The notes under the pieces: model-generated
The model's input: only the letters and a program-made list of their open reading frames with translations
Databases searched by the model: none
Told to the model about the DNA's origin: nothing
Assembly: GCA_902781895.1 (NCBI GenBank)
Contig: CACZLA010000004.1
Span: 24,644-88,643, forward strand
DNA from: an uncultured Lachnospiraceae bacterium
GTDB taxonomy: Bacteria > Bacillota > Clostridia > Lachnospirales > Lachnospiraceae
Reading direction: 5' to 3'
DNA length: 64,000 bases
Translations under genes and position numbers: made by a program
Shown: piece after piece, positions 35,565 to 45,580 of the stretch
Position numbering within the stretch: the stretch's first letter is position 1
Layout: each line of letters begins with the position of its first letter

Positions 35565-35740
35565 AATGTAGAGGACGCGATGATTATCAGTACCATTTCG
35601 GATGAGGCTGGCTCAGAGGAAGATATGGGAAAGGATGATTCGCCGAAGCGGTGATGAAGGGTCAGGAGGCCTGAGACAGATATATCACCTGCTGGGACCT
35701 GGATTAACAGTTCAGGGACTGTCATCTTGTATTCAGGATG
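35565..35740 (+). ncRNA. lysine riboswitch (L box)
   Basis: Conserved L-box landmarks appear in order: GTAGAGGACGCGATG, ATCAGTA, GATTCGCCGAAGCGG, GATGAAGGG, GCTGGGACC and the closing GGGACTGTCA. Followed by a terminator and then dapA, so lysine binding is expected to attenuate transcription of dapA-dapB. Edges are approximate. With the repeats, promoter and terminator it accounts for the roughly 390 bp gap before dapA. Confidence 0.93.
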
Positions 35741-35767
35741 GAGTGCTACGGTATAGAGATAATTCTA

Positions 35768-35801
35768 TGGACCGAAACCTCCGTTTTGGTCCATTTTCTT
35801 T
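35768..35801 (+). terminator. riboswitch-controlled terminator before dapA
   Basis: TGGACCGAAAC pairs with GTTTTGGTCCA around a CTCC loop, followed by TTTTCTTT. It is the expression platform of the L box. Confidence 0.85.
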
Positions 35802-35853
35802 ATTACTGAAGGACCGGAGATTTTATTTAATTATTTGAAGGAGGATACTATTT

Positions 35854-36741
35854 ATGTCAATTTTTAAGGGATCGGGTGTTGCACTTGTAACACCATTCAC
35901 AAAGGATTATGCAGTTGATTATGAAGGGCTGAGAAAGCTGGTTGATTATCATGTAGAACATAAGACAGATGCGATCATCGTATGCGGAACCTCAGGTGAG
36001 TCTGCAACAATGACTGTTGAAGAACATCTTGAGTGTATCGATGTTGTTGCTGAGCAGGCAAACGGACGTATACCTGTTATTGCAGGAACAGGTTCAAATG
36101 ATACCATGACAGCTATCGAGCTTTCAAAGGAAGCAGATAAGTGTGGTGTAGACGGACTTCTCATGGTTACACCTTACTATAATAAGTGTACACAGGGCGG
36201 ACTTTTCAAGCATTATGAGAAGGTGGCTGAGGCTGTTGATACACCTATCATCGTATACAATGTTCCAAGCCGTACAGGATGTAACATACTTCCTGCAACA
36301 GCAGTTAAGATGGCTAAGGAGATAGAAAATGTAGTTGCCATTAAGGAAGCTTCGGGAAATATATCACAGGTTGCAGAGCTTGCACATCTGGCTGATGGCT
36401 GTATAGACATCTATTCCGGAAATGATGATCAGATACTTCCCCTTCTTTCACTGGGAGGAATCGGTGTTATCTCAGTTACGGCAAATATCATTCCTGATGA
36501 TACACATGATCTGTGCCAGAAGTTCTTTGACGGAGATATTCAGGGAGCTCTTGAGCTTCAGCTGAAGGCTATAGATCTCTGCAAGGCACTTTTCTGTGAG
36601 GTTAATCCTATACCTGTTAAGAAGGCTACAGAGCTTATGGGTATGACAAATGGAGTTGTAAGACTTCCTCTTACTGAGATGGAGCCGCAGAATGCGGATA
36701 AGCTTGTTAAGGCTATGAAGGAATACGGGATTGAGTTTTAG
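35854..36741 (+). CDS. dapA: 4-hydroxy-tetrahydrodipicolinate synthase
   Basis: First committed enzyme of lysine/diaminopimelate synthesis, condensing aspartate semialdehyde with pyruvate. CGTSGESATM, the catalytic Tyr region TPYYNK and IVYNVPSRTG, and the Schiff-base Lys in VAIKEASG are present; 295 residues. Strong GAAGGAGG ribosome site. Followed 26 bp later by dapB. Confidence 0.97.
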   Translation: MSIFKGSGVALVTPFTKDYAVDYEGLRKLVDYHVEHKTDAIIVCGTSGESATMTVEEHLECIDVVAEQANGRIPVIAGTGSNDTMTAIELSKEADKCGVDGLLMVTPYYNKCTQGGLFKHYEKVAEAVDTPIIVYNVPSRTGCNILPATAVKMAKEIENVVAIKEASGNISQVAELAHLADGCIDIYSGNDDQILPLLSLGGIGVISVTANIIPDDTHDLCQKFFDGDIQGALELQLKAIDLCKALFCEVNPIPVKKATELMGMTNGVVRLPLTEMEPQNADKLVKAMKEYGIEF

Positions 36742-36767
36742 GCGTCGTTTAAATAAGGAGAAGATGT

Positions 36768-37535
36768 ATGACAAGAATAATAATGAGTGGATGCAGCGGC
36801 CGTATGGGTCGTGTGATCACTGAACTTGTAAAGGGTATGGATGATGCCGAGATAGTTGGCGGAATCGATATCATAGATGATGGGACACTGGGATATCCCG
36901 TATTTAAGAGTGTGGCTGAGATCGATGTCAGTGCTGATGCCATCATCGACTTTTCATCTCCGAAGGTTGTGGATGCGCTTCTTGACTATTCGGTGGAAAA
37001 GAACCTTCCTCTGGTACTCTGCACAACCGGTCTTTCGGAAGAACAGATCGGAAAGGTTGAAGAGGCATCCAAAAAGGTTGCAGTTCTTCGGTCTGCAAAT
37101 ATGAGTCTCGGTATCAATACTATTATCGAGATTCTGAAAACAGCCACATCTGTTTTCTGCCCCGCAGGCTTTGATGTTGAGATAGTCGAGCAGCATCATC
37201 ATACAAAGCTGGATGCTCCTTCCGGAACGGCTATAGCACTTGCCGATGCCATCAATGAAGCGGCAGGCGGTGAGTTTGAATATGTTTATGACAGAAGTGA
37301 CCGTCGTCAGGTAAGGGATAAGAAGGAGCTGGGAATATCTGCTGTCAGAGCGGGTACTATACCGGGTACACATGATGTTATCTTTGCAGGACAGGATGAG
37401 GTTATCGAATTCAGACATATAGCTTATTCAAGAAATATATTCGGAAACGGAGCCATAAGTGCGGCTAAGTTCCTTGCAGGAAAGCCTGCAGGTATGTATA
37501 CTATGGCCGACGTTATAAGTGACGCCATAAAGTAA
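36768..37535 (+). CDS. dapB: 4-hydroxy-tetrahydrodipicolinate reductase
   Basis: Second step of the pathway, reducing the DapA product with NAD(P)H. Rossmann motif SGCSGRMGRVI at the N-terminus, and the DapB signature VEQHHHTKLDAPSGTA with catalytic His and Lys. 255 residues. Co-transcribed with dapA under the L box. Confidence 0.97.
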   Translation: MTRIIMSGCSGRMGRVITELVKGMDDAEIVGGIDIIDDGTLGYPVFKSVAEIDVSADAIIDFSSPKVVDALLDYSVEKNLPLVLCTTGLSEEQIGKVEEASKKVAVLRSANMSLGINTIIEILKTATSVFCPAGFDVEIVEQHHHTKLDAPSGTAIALADAINEAAGGEFEYVYDRSDRRQVRDKKELGISAVRAGTIPGTHDVIFAGQDEVIEFRHIAYSRNIFGNGAISAAKFLAGKPAGMYTMADVISDAIK

Positions 37536-37559
37536 TATGGAAAAACATTTGGAGGACAT

Positions 37560-37889
37560 ATGACAGAGGAACAGATTCTTTGCAGTGCATCTAAATATAC
37601 GGAAAAATTTTATCTGAATCCGCGCTTTTCAAATCTTCCGAAAAAGATACAGGATGAACTGAAGATAGCATGTGTGCTGTTTACAAATGAGATAGGCGGC
37701 GTCATATATCTATACTATGATGATGAAGGCAGTCTTTGTATAGCAACAGATTATAATGAAAATGATTTTCTTTATGATGAGATCGGAAGCGGACTGAAGG
37801 TCAATCAGATGAGGAATGAAAAGCGGGAACTTTTTGAACAGTTGGAAGAGTACTACGAGCTGCTGATACTTATGAAACCGGAGGGTTAA
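37560..37889 (+). CDS. small conserved protein, unknown function (DUF6145-like)
   Basis: 109 residues, acidic, with alternating helices and strands and no transmembrane segment (CVLFTNEIGGVIYLYYDDEG; LRK-poor, Glu/Tyr-rich C-terminus). I associate it with an uncharacterised clostridial family often placed next to coaX; that association is from memory and uncertain. TGGAGGAC precedes the ATG, and only 3 bp separate it from coaX. Confidence 0.6.
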   Translation: MTEEQILCSASKYTEKFYLNPRFSNLPKKIQDELKIACVLFTNEIGGVIYLYYDDEGSLCIATDYNENDFLYDEIGSGLKVNQMRNEKRELFEQLEEYYELLILMKPEG

Positions 37890-37892
37890 GGA

Positions 37893-38657
37893 ATGCTGTT
37901 TGCAATTGACGTAGGAAATACAAATATTACAGTGGGATTGTTTGACGAAAAAAAACTGGTTAAGCAGTTCCGTATGATAACTCAGACATCACGTACCTCG
38001 GATGAGTATGGTGTATTCATGAGACAATGGCTGGATATAAATGCAGAGGGTGCAAGTATAGACAGCGTGGTTGTTTCATCAGTTGTTCCGAATATCATGC
38101 ATTCCCTGACAAGCTCCATCATCAAGTATTTTGATGTGAAACCGCTTATAGTAGCTCCCGGAATAAAGACGGGAATCAGGATAGCTATTCCGAACCCGAA
38201 GGAACTGGGAGCAGACAGACTTGTAGATGCGGTAGCTGCTTATGAAATGTATGGCGGACCGGTTATTGTTGTGGATTTCGGAACAGCAACGACACATGAT
38301 CTGGTGCTGGCTGACGGTACATTTTCGGCAGGTGTTACTTCACCGGGAATAAGGCTTGCGGCAAACGCTCTCTGGAGAGGAACTGCAAAGCTTCCTGAGG
38401 TTGAGATAAAGAAGGTTGATACGGTGCTGGGAACTGATACGGTATCCAGTATGCAGGCCGGTATTTATTATGGCTATGTTGGCCAGACAGAATATATAGT
38501 AAATAGAATGAAAGAGGAATCGGGACTTGAGGGAGTCAAGGTTGTAGCTACAGGCGGACTCGGAAAGCTTATTTCCGAGGCTACGGATGCCATAGATATT
38601 TACGACCCTGAGCTGACACTTCATGGCCTCAGGATCATTCATGATAAGCAGAAATGA
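37893..38657 (+). CDS. coaX: type III pantothenate kinase
   Basis: First step of coenzyme A synthesis. N-terminal ASKHA motif [14 protein letters not shown], then [28 protein letters not shown] and the late ATGGLG motif. 254 residues, normal. It is read directly after the 109-residue gene and overlaps or abuts the dihydrouridine synthase gene. Confidence 0.95.
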   Translation: MLFAIDVGNTNITVGLFDEKKLVKQFRMITQTSRTSDEYGVFMRQWLDINAEGASIDSVVVSSVVPNIMHSLTSSIIKYFDVKPLIVAPGIKTGIRIAIPNPKELGADRLVDAVAAYEMYGGPVIVVDFGTATTHDLVLADGTFSAGVTSPGIRLAANALWRGTAKLPEVEIKKVDTVLGTDTVSSMQAGIYYGYVGQTEYIVNRMKEESGLEGVKVVATGGLGKLISEATDAIDIYDPELTLHGLRIIHDKQK

Positions 38658-38661
38658 TTAT

Positions 38662-39621
38662 ATGAATAATGAGATGTTTATAAACAAAATAGTACTTGGA
38701 CCTATGGCAGGAGTTACAGACCTGCCATTTCGTCTTTTGTGTAAGGAGCAGGGAGCGGATGTCATGATCACGGAAATGGTATCTGCAAAAGGCCTTTACT
38801 ATGGAAGCCGTAAAACGGATATACTGCTTAAAACCCTTCCGGAGGAAAAGCCTGTGGGAGTGCAGCTGTTTGGAAGTGATCCGGAAATAATTGCAGGTGA
38901 AGCAGCAAAACTTCAGGACAGGGGATTCGATTTCATAGATATAAATATGGGTTGTCCGGTTCCGAAGATAGTCGGAAATGGAGACGGTTCGGCACTTATG
39001 AAGAATCCTGCTCTGGTTGAAAGGATAGTATCAGCTGTCGTAAACGCGGTAAATCTGCCGGTAACCGTAAAGATAAGATCCGGTTTTTCCGAGGCAGAGA
39101 AGAATGCGGTGGAGGTGGCACTTGCAGCTGAAGCCGGAGGTGCTTCGGCAGTTGCGGTTCATGCCAGAACCAGAGAACAGTTCTACAGCGGAGAGGCTGA
39201 CTGGTCTGTTATAAAAGATGTAAAGGCTGCACTCAAGGTTCCGGTTATAGGAAACGGCGATCTGAAATCTGCTGAGGATGTTCTGAAAATGAAAGAAGAG
39301 ACCGGCTGTGACAGCTTTATGATAGCCAGGGCTGCAAAGGGAAATCCGTGGATATTCAGGGAGATAAAAGCAGGACTGGAAGGAAAAACAGTGGAAAGAC
39401 CCGGTCTTGAAGAGTTGAAGGCTATGATGCATAAGCATATTGAGCTTATGATAAAGGAAAAAGGCGAATATATAGGAGTGAGAGAACTTCGGAAACATGT
39501 TGCATGGTACACCGAAGGCATATATAATAGTTCTAAGATTAGAAGAAAGGTTTGCGAAGTAGAAACAGCTGATGAACTTGGCTTTTTGGTTGATCAGTTG
39601 GGGGAAATGTGTGGGACTTGA
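38662..39621 (+). CDS. tRNA-dihydrouridine synthase (DusB-like)
   Basis: FMN enzyme reducing uridines in tRNA. LGPMAGVTDLPFR at the N-terminus, INMGCPVPKI (catalytic Cys) and the FMN phosphate-binding GNGDLKS...MIARAAKGNPW are diagnostic. The ATG at 38662 (MNNEMFINKIVL) matches the usual start; in-frame ATG at 38641 would overlap the coaX end. 319 residues. Followed 3 bp later by the GGDEF gene. Confidence 0.93.
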   Translation: MNNEMFINKIVLGPMAGVTDLPFRLLCKEQGADVMITEMVSAKGLYYGSRKTDILLKTLPEEKPVGVQLFGSDPEIIAGEAAKLQDRGFDFIDINMGCPVPKIVGNGDGSALMKNPALVERIVSAVVNAVNLPVTVKIRSGFSEAEKNAVEVALAAEAGGASAVAVHARTREQFYSGEADWSVIKDVKAALKVPVIGNGDLKSAEDVLKMKEETGCDSFMIARAAKGNPWIFREIKAGLEGKTVERPGLEELKAMMHKHIELMIKEKGEYIGVRELRKHVAWYTEGIYNSSKIRRKVCEVETADELGFLVDQLGEMCGT

Positions 39622-39624
39622 AAT

Positions 39625-41178
39625 ATGGGCGAGAAAAAGAATCACAGCATTAAAATCATAATAGGCACCATTCTTTTAGTTATAAGTATGGGATTTCAGT
39701 TACTGGCCTGGTATATAAATGATCAGGGCAGCTATTATGTTGCTCAGACAATCAGACTGGTATCTGTTTTTGTTTTTGTCATTGCTGTTGTGATCCTTCT
39801 TCTTATTTATGCTCAGATGAGTAAGGAAAGGGCAGCGCAGAGAAAAGAGAATATAACTATTTACGGTATTGCAAAGTCTCTTTCCTTTGATTATGACAGT
39901 GTTTATTATCTGAATACCGATGACGACAGTTATCTTGAGTATGGCAGAAAAGAGGGAGATAAAACCGGAGAGGCACTGACTATTCTTTCAGCCGGAGACG
40001 ATTTCTTTGCTGACACGGTAGTTAATGCTGAGAAGATGGTTTATGAACCGGACAGGAAAAAATTTCTTGCTCTCTTTGAAAAGGAGAATCTTTATACTTT
40101 ATTTAATGAAAAAAGAGCTGTTGAACTGGATTACAGACTCGTTCTTGACGATGGAATATATTATTATCACCTGAAGGTTACACAGGGAAGCGGACCTGAA
40201 GATAAATATATAGTTATCGGTGTCAGAAATAATGATAAGCAGAAGCGTGAAGAGGACAAGGTAAAGGCGGCTGTAGAAGAGGGTGTGACCTATGGAAAGA
40301 TAGCACAGGCTCTTGCTTCCAGATATGAGGTTCTTTACTATGTAAATACCAATACAAATGAGTATGAAGAGTATAGCTCAAGTAAAGAATACAGCAGGCT
40401 TGACAAAGGAAACCATGGACAGGATTTCTTTGAGGACTGTCAGAAGAATATGGTTCGTGATATCTATTCCGAAGATTACAAAACGCTGGCTGCGGCTATG
40501 GAAAAGAACACATTGCTGGCATCAGTAGAGGAAAAGAGAACATTTTCCATAGTATATCGTTTGATTATTGATGGAAAACCCGAATACGTGAATCTCAGAG
40601 CGGTAAGGCCGAGAGATGATAATGAGCATATCATTATCGGAGTTATCAATATCAATGAGAGCATGCAGAAGGAAGAAGAATATAAGGAACGTATTGATAT
40701 GGTCATGAATATGGCCAATCGTGATGTTCTTACAGGTGTTAAGAATAAGAATGCTTATTCGATCATGGAAAAAGAAATCAACGAGCAGATAAAGAATGAA
40801 GAGAATTTGAAGTTTGCCGTTGCCATGTGTGATGTGAACAATCTTAAGATCATAAACGATACTAAGGGACATACGGCAGGTGATGAATATATACGTGAAG
40901 CCTGTATGATGATTTGCCGCGTATTTAAACACAGTCCTGTTTACAGGATCGGTGGTGATGAGTTTGTTGTTATCCTGAAGGGAGAGGACTTTGACCATAG
41001 AAGGATACTTCTTGAACAGCTTAAGATTGAGGTGGAAATGAATATCGAAGACGGAAAGGTAATAGTAGCCTGTGGTATGGCAGACTTTATGTCCGGAGAA
41101 GATAAATCTTTAAGTGACGTCTTTGAAAAAGCCGATAATGAGATGTATAATAACAAGAAGTTATTAAAATATAAGTAA
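39625..41178 (+). CDS. membrane-bound diguanylate cyclase with two PAS-like domains
   Basis: 517 residues. Two N-terminal transmembrane helices (about 9-30 and 40-63) are followed by two related PAS-like domains (each starting with a YGIAKSLSFDYDSVYYLNT / YGKIAQALASRYEVLYYVNT pattern) and a C-terminal GGDEF domain. The active motif is intact (YRIGGDEFVVIL) with DVLTGVKNKNAY and the metal-binding DVNNLK. Probably makes c-di-GMP in response to a signal bound by the duplicated sensor. No RxxD inhibitory site was evident by eye. Confidence 0.88.
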   Translation: MGEKKNHSIKIIIGTILLVISMGFQLLAWYINDQGSYYVAQTIRLVSVFVFVIAVVILLLIYAQMSKERAAQRKENITIYGIAKSLSFDYDSVYYLNTDDDSYLEYGRKEGDKTGEALTILSAGDDFFADTVVNAEKMVYEPDRKKFLALFEKENLYTLFNEKRAVELDYRLVLDDGIYYYHLKVTQGSGPEDKYIVIGVRNNDKQKREEDKVKAAVEEGVTYGKIAQALASRYEVLYYVNTNTNEYEEYSSSKEYSRLDKGNHGQDFFEDCQKNMVRDIYSEDYKTLAAAMEKNTLLASVEEKRTFSIVYRLIIDGKPEYVNLRAVRPRDDNEHIIIGVININESMQKEEEYKERIDMVMNMANRDVLTGVKNKNAYSIMEKEINEQIKNEENLKFAVAMCDVNNLKIINDTKGHTAGDEYIREACMMICRVFKHSPVYRIGGDEFVVILKGEDFDHRRILLEQLKIEVEMNIEDGKVIVACGMADFMSGEDKSLSDVFEKADNEMYNNKKLLKYK

Positions 41179-41197
41179 TACATGAAAGAGGTTTATT

Positions 41198-42082
41198 ATG
41201 AGTGAATATGTACTTAGCTGTTGTGCGGCATGTGATCTGAATCCGGAGTGGATGGAGAGAAGGAGTATAGAGTATATTCCTTTCAAGCTGACGCTGGATG
41301 GTGAGGAGTATCCTGATGATATGGGAAAAACATTTTCTCCGAGAGAGCTTCTCAAGAAAATGGAGGAGGGTGCTGATGCAAAAACCTCACAGATCAGTAC
41401 GGGTGATTACATGGATTATTTCAGAGAATTTCTGAAACAGGGAAAGGATATAGTTCATGTATCTCTTTCTACGGGGATATCCGGAACCTTTCAGAGTGCC
41501 TGTCTTGCAGCTGAGGAGTTAAAGAAGGAATTTCCTGACAGAAAGATATATGTTGTGGATTCGCTGGCAGCGTCTTCAGGCTATGGGCTTTTGATGGATT
41601 ATGCTGCTGATATGAGAGACAGTGGTCTGTCGGCTGAAGAGCTTGTTAAGTGGATAGAAGAAAACAAGCTTAATATGGTTCACTGGTTTTTCTCAACGGA
41701 TCTTACATATTATATAAAGGGAGGCCGTGTTTCAAAGACAGCCGGTACTATCGGACAGGTGCTTAATATTTGCCCTCTTCTGAATGTGGATAATGAGGGA
41801 AGACTTATTCCCCGTGAGAAGATCAGAACCAAGAAGAAGGTTGTAAAGAGAATAGTTGAAAAAATGATAGAGAATGCCGACAGTGGTATAAACTACACCG
41901 GAAAGGTATTCCTTTCGGATACAGATCAGGAGCTGGGAGATCAGGTTGAGAGCCTTATCAGTGAGATATTCCCACAGCTGAAGGGACGTATATCAAGGTT
42001 TGATATAGGCTGTACTATCGCAAGCCATACAGGTCCAGGAACAGTAGCCCTGTTCTTCAAGGGTAAGAAGAGAGTTGACTGA
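41198..42082 (+). CDS. DegV family fatty-acid-binding protein
   Basis: 294 residues. DegV proteins bind fatty acids, and some serve as FakB subunits delivering them to fatty acid kinase. The family motifs are visible: KTSQISTGDYMDYF, STGISGTFQSACLA, VDSLAASSGYGLLM and a C-terminal HTGPGTVALFF. No fakA gene is seen nearby, so the FakB role is only a family inference. Confidence 0.88.
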   Translation: MSEYVLSCCAACDLNPEWMERRSIEYIPFKLTLDGEEYPDDMGKTFSPRELLKKMEEGADAKTSQISTGDYMDYFREFLKQGKDIVHVSLSTGISGTFQSACLAAEELKKEFPDRKIYVVDSLAASSGYGLLMDYAADMRDSGLSAEELVKWIEENKLNMVHWFFSTDLTYYIKGGRVSKTAGTIGQVLNICPLLNVDNEGRLIPREKIRTKKKVVKRIVEKMIENADSGINYTGKVFLSDTDQELGDQVESLISEIFPQLKGRISRFDIGCTIASHTGPGTVALFFKGKKRVD

Positions 42083-42180
42083 TGATTTACCTAAGTGACA
42101 ATGGAAAAAAGCTATTTTTGATATTCACATCATAGTATAAATAATCGTTAAAAATAAAAAAAGAAAATACAGAAAGATAA

Positions 42181-43284
<1,104 letters not shown>

Positions 43285-43325
43285 GCCGTTATTTATATCC
43301 GGCAGGCTTGAAAAGGGGGATATGC

Positions 43326-43787
43326 GTGGTTTATACAGATATGACCATACTGGCCATGAAGGTTGCTTACGCGGCACATGAGGGACAGGTGGACAGGATA
43401 GGAGTGCCGTATATATATCATCCGATTCATCTGGCTGAACAGATGGATACTGAGGATGAGTGTGTGGCTGCACTGCTTCATGATGTAGTAGAAGATACGG
43501 ATATTACTCTTGAAGAACTTAGGAGTAAGGGGTTTACGGATACGCAGCTGGAAGCGGTAGAGCTTCTTACCCATATACCTTCCCCGGAGAAACAGGCGGA
43601 AGAGGAAAAGCTGGAGGAATATCTGGATTATGTCAGAAGGCTTAAATCAAATGCCATAGCCCGTAAGGTTAAAATGGCAGATCTCAGGCACAACTCCGAT
43701 CCCGAAAGAAAAACGGGAGATGAAGAGGCAGACCTGATACGCCATGAGAAATATAAAAAGGCACTGGATATACTTATTCAGGAATAA
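43326..43787 (+). CDS. small HD-domain phosphohydrolase (RelA/SpoT hydrolase-like)
   Basis: Stand-alone HD domain of about 153 residues resembling the (p)ppGpp hydrolase half of SpoT and the small Mesh1-type enzymes: YHPIHLAEQ (His), LLHDVVEDT (His-Asp) and MADLRHN (Asp). The frame opens at a TTG (43308), but the AGGGGG at 43313-43318 is correctly spaced for the GTG at 43326. Actual substrate unproven. Confidence 0.78.
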   Translation: MVYTDMTILAMKVAYAAHEGQVDRIGVPYIYHPIHLAEQMDTEDECVAALLHDVVEDTDITLEELRSKGFTDTQLEAVELLTHIPSPEKQAEEEKLEEYLDYVRRLKSNAIARKVKMADLRHNSDPERKTGDEEADLIRHEKYKKALDILIQE

Positions 43788-43851
43788 TAAAAAAATCAGA
43801 ATTAATAAATATGATCTGAAATAATGAATATATGAATTATGCGTTGGCATT

Positions 43852-43890
43852 AAAAAAAGACGGATGGGGTGTTCCGTCTTTTTTTGCCTT
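43852..43890. terminator. bidirectional terminator between the HD gene and the 3D-domain gene
   Basis: AAAAAAAGACGGA pairs with TCCGTCTTTTTTT around an 8 nt loop, serving both convergent transcripts. Confidence 0.9.
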
Positions 43891-43922
43891 TCGGCAAGAA
43901 GGGGGTATGTCAAATATAAGTA

Positions 43923-44471
43923 TTAGTCTTCTTCAATAATATATACATTTGCACTTCGACGACCGAAGCTTATTGCTTCACCGTATGAACCGACAAATAC
44001 GTCGATAACTCCGCCGCCCATTCCACCGGTATCTTCAACTACATATTCTCCGTAGCCTTCGATATATATTCTTGTTCCAAGTGGAAGTGAATTACATGCA
44101 ACTGTATGATTAACTGTAGGATATACACCTGAAGCACAAGGACTTCCTGTTGCAATATAAGCTGTCAGCTGATATGAACCCACAAGTGTCATCTTAGGAC
44201 CGGCGTTCTTTTCAGCAAGCTCATCAAGACTTTTCTTTGCAAGGAACTTGTTTGCTTCCTCTTCTTTATCATGAGCCTCACGAAGTGCTTCCTCAGCTTC
44301 TATCTTTTCTAATTCTAATCTTTCTTTGTTTGATTCCAGCATCTCGCTTGTTTCGGGGTAGAGCATATGACCTTCATACGCTGCTGTATCGAGATCCGGA
44401 CTGAATGTTGAATAAGCAAATAAAAATGATAACGATGTAACAAATGTTACAAGCTTTACGTGTTTTTTCAT
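43923..44471 (-). CDS. secreted 3D-domain protein (double-psi beta-barrel)
   Basis: 182 residues. An N-terminal signal sequence (LVTFVTSLSFLFAYSTF), a helical Glu-rich region (residues 35-90) and a C-terminal 3D domain named for its three aspartates (YQLTAYIATGSPCASG; LPLGTRIYIEGYGEYVVEDTGGM; GGVIDVFV). The fold is shared with MltA/Stp-type lytic transglycosylases and resuscitation-promoting YabE/YuiC proteins, so peptidoglycan cleavage is likely. AAAGGAG precedes the ATG. Confidence 0.87.
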   Translation of the reverse strand: MKKHVKLVTFVTSLSFLFAYSTFSPDLDTAAYEGHMLYPETSEMLESNKERLELEKIEAEEALREAHDKEEEANKFLAKKSLDELAEKNAGPKMTLVGSYQLTAYIATGSPCASGVYPTVNHTVACNSLPLGTRIYIEGYGEYVVEDTGGMGGGVIDVFVGSYGEAISFGRRSANVYIIEED

Positions 44472-44760
44472 AATTACTCCTTTCGCATATAATGTTTTAC
44501 AATATTATTAAGAAAAATGCAACACTTTTGTAACAAAATCTAAAAAGTTTGTAGAAAATGTTAATAAAATATAAACTAAAATCCATCATTTGTATATTTT
44601 CACCATAAAAGTACAAAATCTTGGGTTTTTATATCATTTATATCTTTTAAAATGTTACATTTAAAGTAACATTTGTTTCGGATCCAGGCCGAAATGAAGC
44701 AAAAAAAGGTATTTTGCGGTTGAAAATCGTAAAAATCATAAAATAGTTACAACAAATCAG
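44472..44760. other. AT-rich divergent intergenic region
   Basis: No gene is seen. It holds an inverted repeat ATGTTAC (44652-44658) and GTAACAT (44666-44672), a candidate operator or weak terminator, and scattered TGTAAC/GTTAC half-sites (for example 44528-44535). Promoters for both flanking genes must lie in the gap from here to 44830. Confidence 0.5.
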
Positions 44761-44816
44761 TTGACATTTGGAGCAGAAGATATTATATTGAACATATGAA
44801 CAAGTGAACATATGAA
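44761..44816 (+). promoter_or_regulatory. promoter and putative ArsR operator of the metal operon
   Basis: TTGACA (44761-44766), 17 bp spacer, TATATT (44784-44789). Two direct copies of GAACATATGAA (44790-44800 and 44806-44816; 16 bp period) follow immediately over the transcription start. ArsR/SmtB repressors usually bind AT-rich repeats like these, so autoregulation by the downstream arsR is likely. Confidence 0.7.
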
Positions 44817-44830
44817 ACAAAGGAGGTAAT

Positions 44831-45166
44831 ATGGCAGACAATATGATTAATAGTGATCCTGCGGCAAATGTTGCAAAGAATATGCCTGCTGATGAATATT
44901 TATATGATCTTGCAGATCTGTTTAAGATATTCGGGGATACTACGAGGATAAGAATACTTTATTCATTATTTGATAATGAGCTTTGTGTAGGAGATATTTC
45001 GGAGATATTGGGGCTCACTCAGTCTTCGGTAAGCCATCAGCTCAGGATACTTAAGGATTCAAAGCTGGTTAAGTTCAGAAGGGACGGAAAGAGTATCTTC
45101 TATTCATTAGATGATGACCATGTACGTTCCATCCTGAATCTGGGTATGGAGCATCTGGAAGAATAA
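44831..45166 (+). CDS. ArsR/SmtB-family metal-responsive repressor
   Basis: 111-residue winged-helix repressor that leaves DNA when metal binds. ELCVGDISEIL (with the ELCV-type cysteine of the alpha-3 site) and the recognition helix TQSSVSHQLRILKDSKLV are clear. The C-terminal helix DDDHVRSILNLGMEHLEE carries the D-x-H...H-x-x-E pattern of an alpha-5 Zn/Co site. First gene of an operon with an HMA protein and a P-type ATPase. Confidence 0.92.
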   Translation: MADNMINSDPAANVAKNMPADEYLYDLADLFKIFGDTTRIRILYSLFDNELCVGDISEILGLTQSSVSHQLRILKDSKLVKFRRDGKSIFYSLDDDHVRSILNLGMEHLEE

Positions 45167-45291
45167 GATAGACAGGAATGATAATAAGAAAGATTATTAA
45201 GATTAAGAAAGAAAAAAAGATAAGATAAATAATAGAAAAATAATAATAGGAAAGATAACAATAAGGATAATAATAAGGAGAATAAGAAAAA
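45167..45291. other. C-depleted purine-rich spacer between arsR and the HMA gene
   Basis: About 125 bp made almost entirely of A, G and T, with only two C residues on the plus strand and many GATAA/AATAA/AAGATTA units. No coding potential is seen. The strand asymmetry suggests an unstructured mRNA spacer or decayed repeats. Confidence 0.6.
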
Positions 45292-45510
45292 ATGAAGAAG
45301 ACATATAAGATCGATGTTGATTGCGCAGCCTGTGCAGAGAAAATGCAGGAGGCCATAAAGAATACAGAGGGCGTGGAAAGTGCTACTGTCAGCTTCATGA
45401 CACTTAAGTGTAAGGTGGAGTTTAAGGATGGCGTGGATTCTGACGCGGTTATAAAGGCTGCACGTGAGAACTGCAAGAAGGTTGAATCTGATTGTGAGAT
45501 ATTCATTTAA
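45292..45510 (+). CDS. heavy-metal-associated (HMA) domain protein
   Basis: 72-residue ferredoxin-like metal chaperone. The metal site is DCAAC near the N-terminus, a variant associated with Zn/Cd/Pb rather than the Cu-type GMTCxxC. A second Cys pair occurs near the C-terminus (NCKK...SDCEIF). It probably supplies the ATPase encoded next, which lacks its own HMA domain. Confidence 0.9.
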   Translation: MKKTYKIDVDCAACAEKMQEAIKNTEGVESATVSFMTLKCKVEFKDGVDSDAVIKAARENCKKVESDCEIFI

Positions 45511-45580
45511 TCCTAAATAAGATAAAACAGATCCAAAGATTTTTTGATTGATTATTTATTGAGTTTATTGAGGAAAAATA

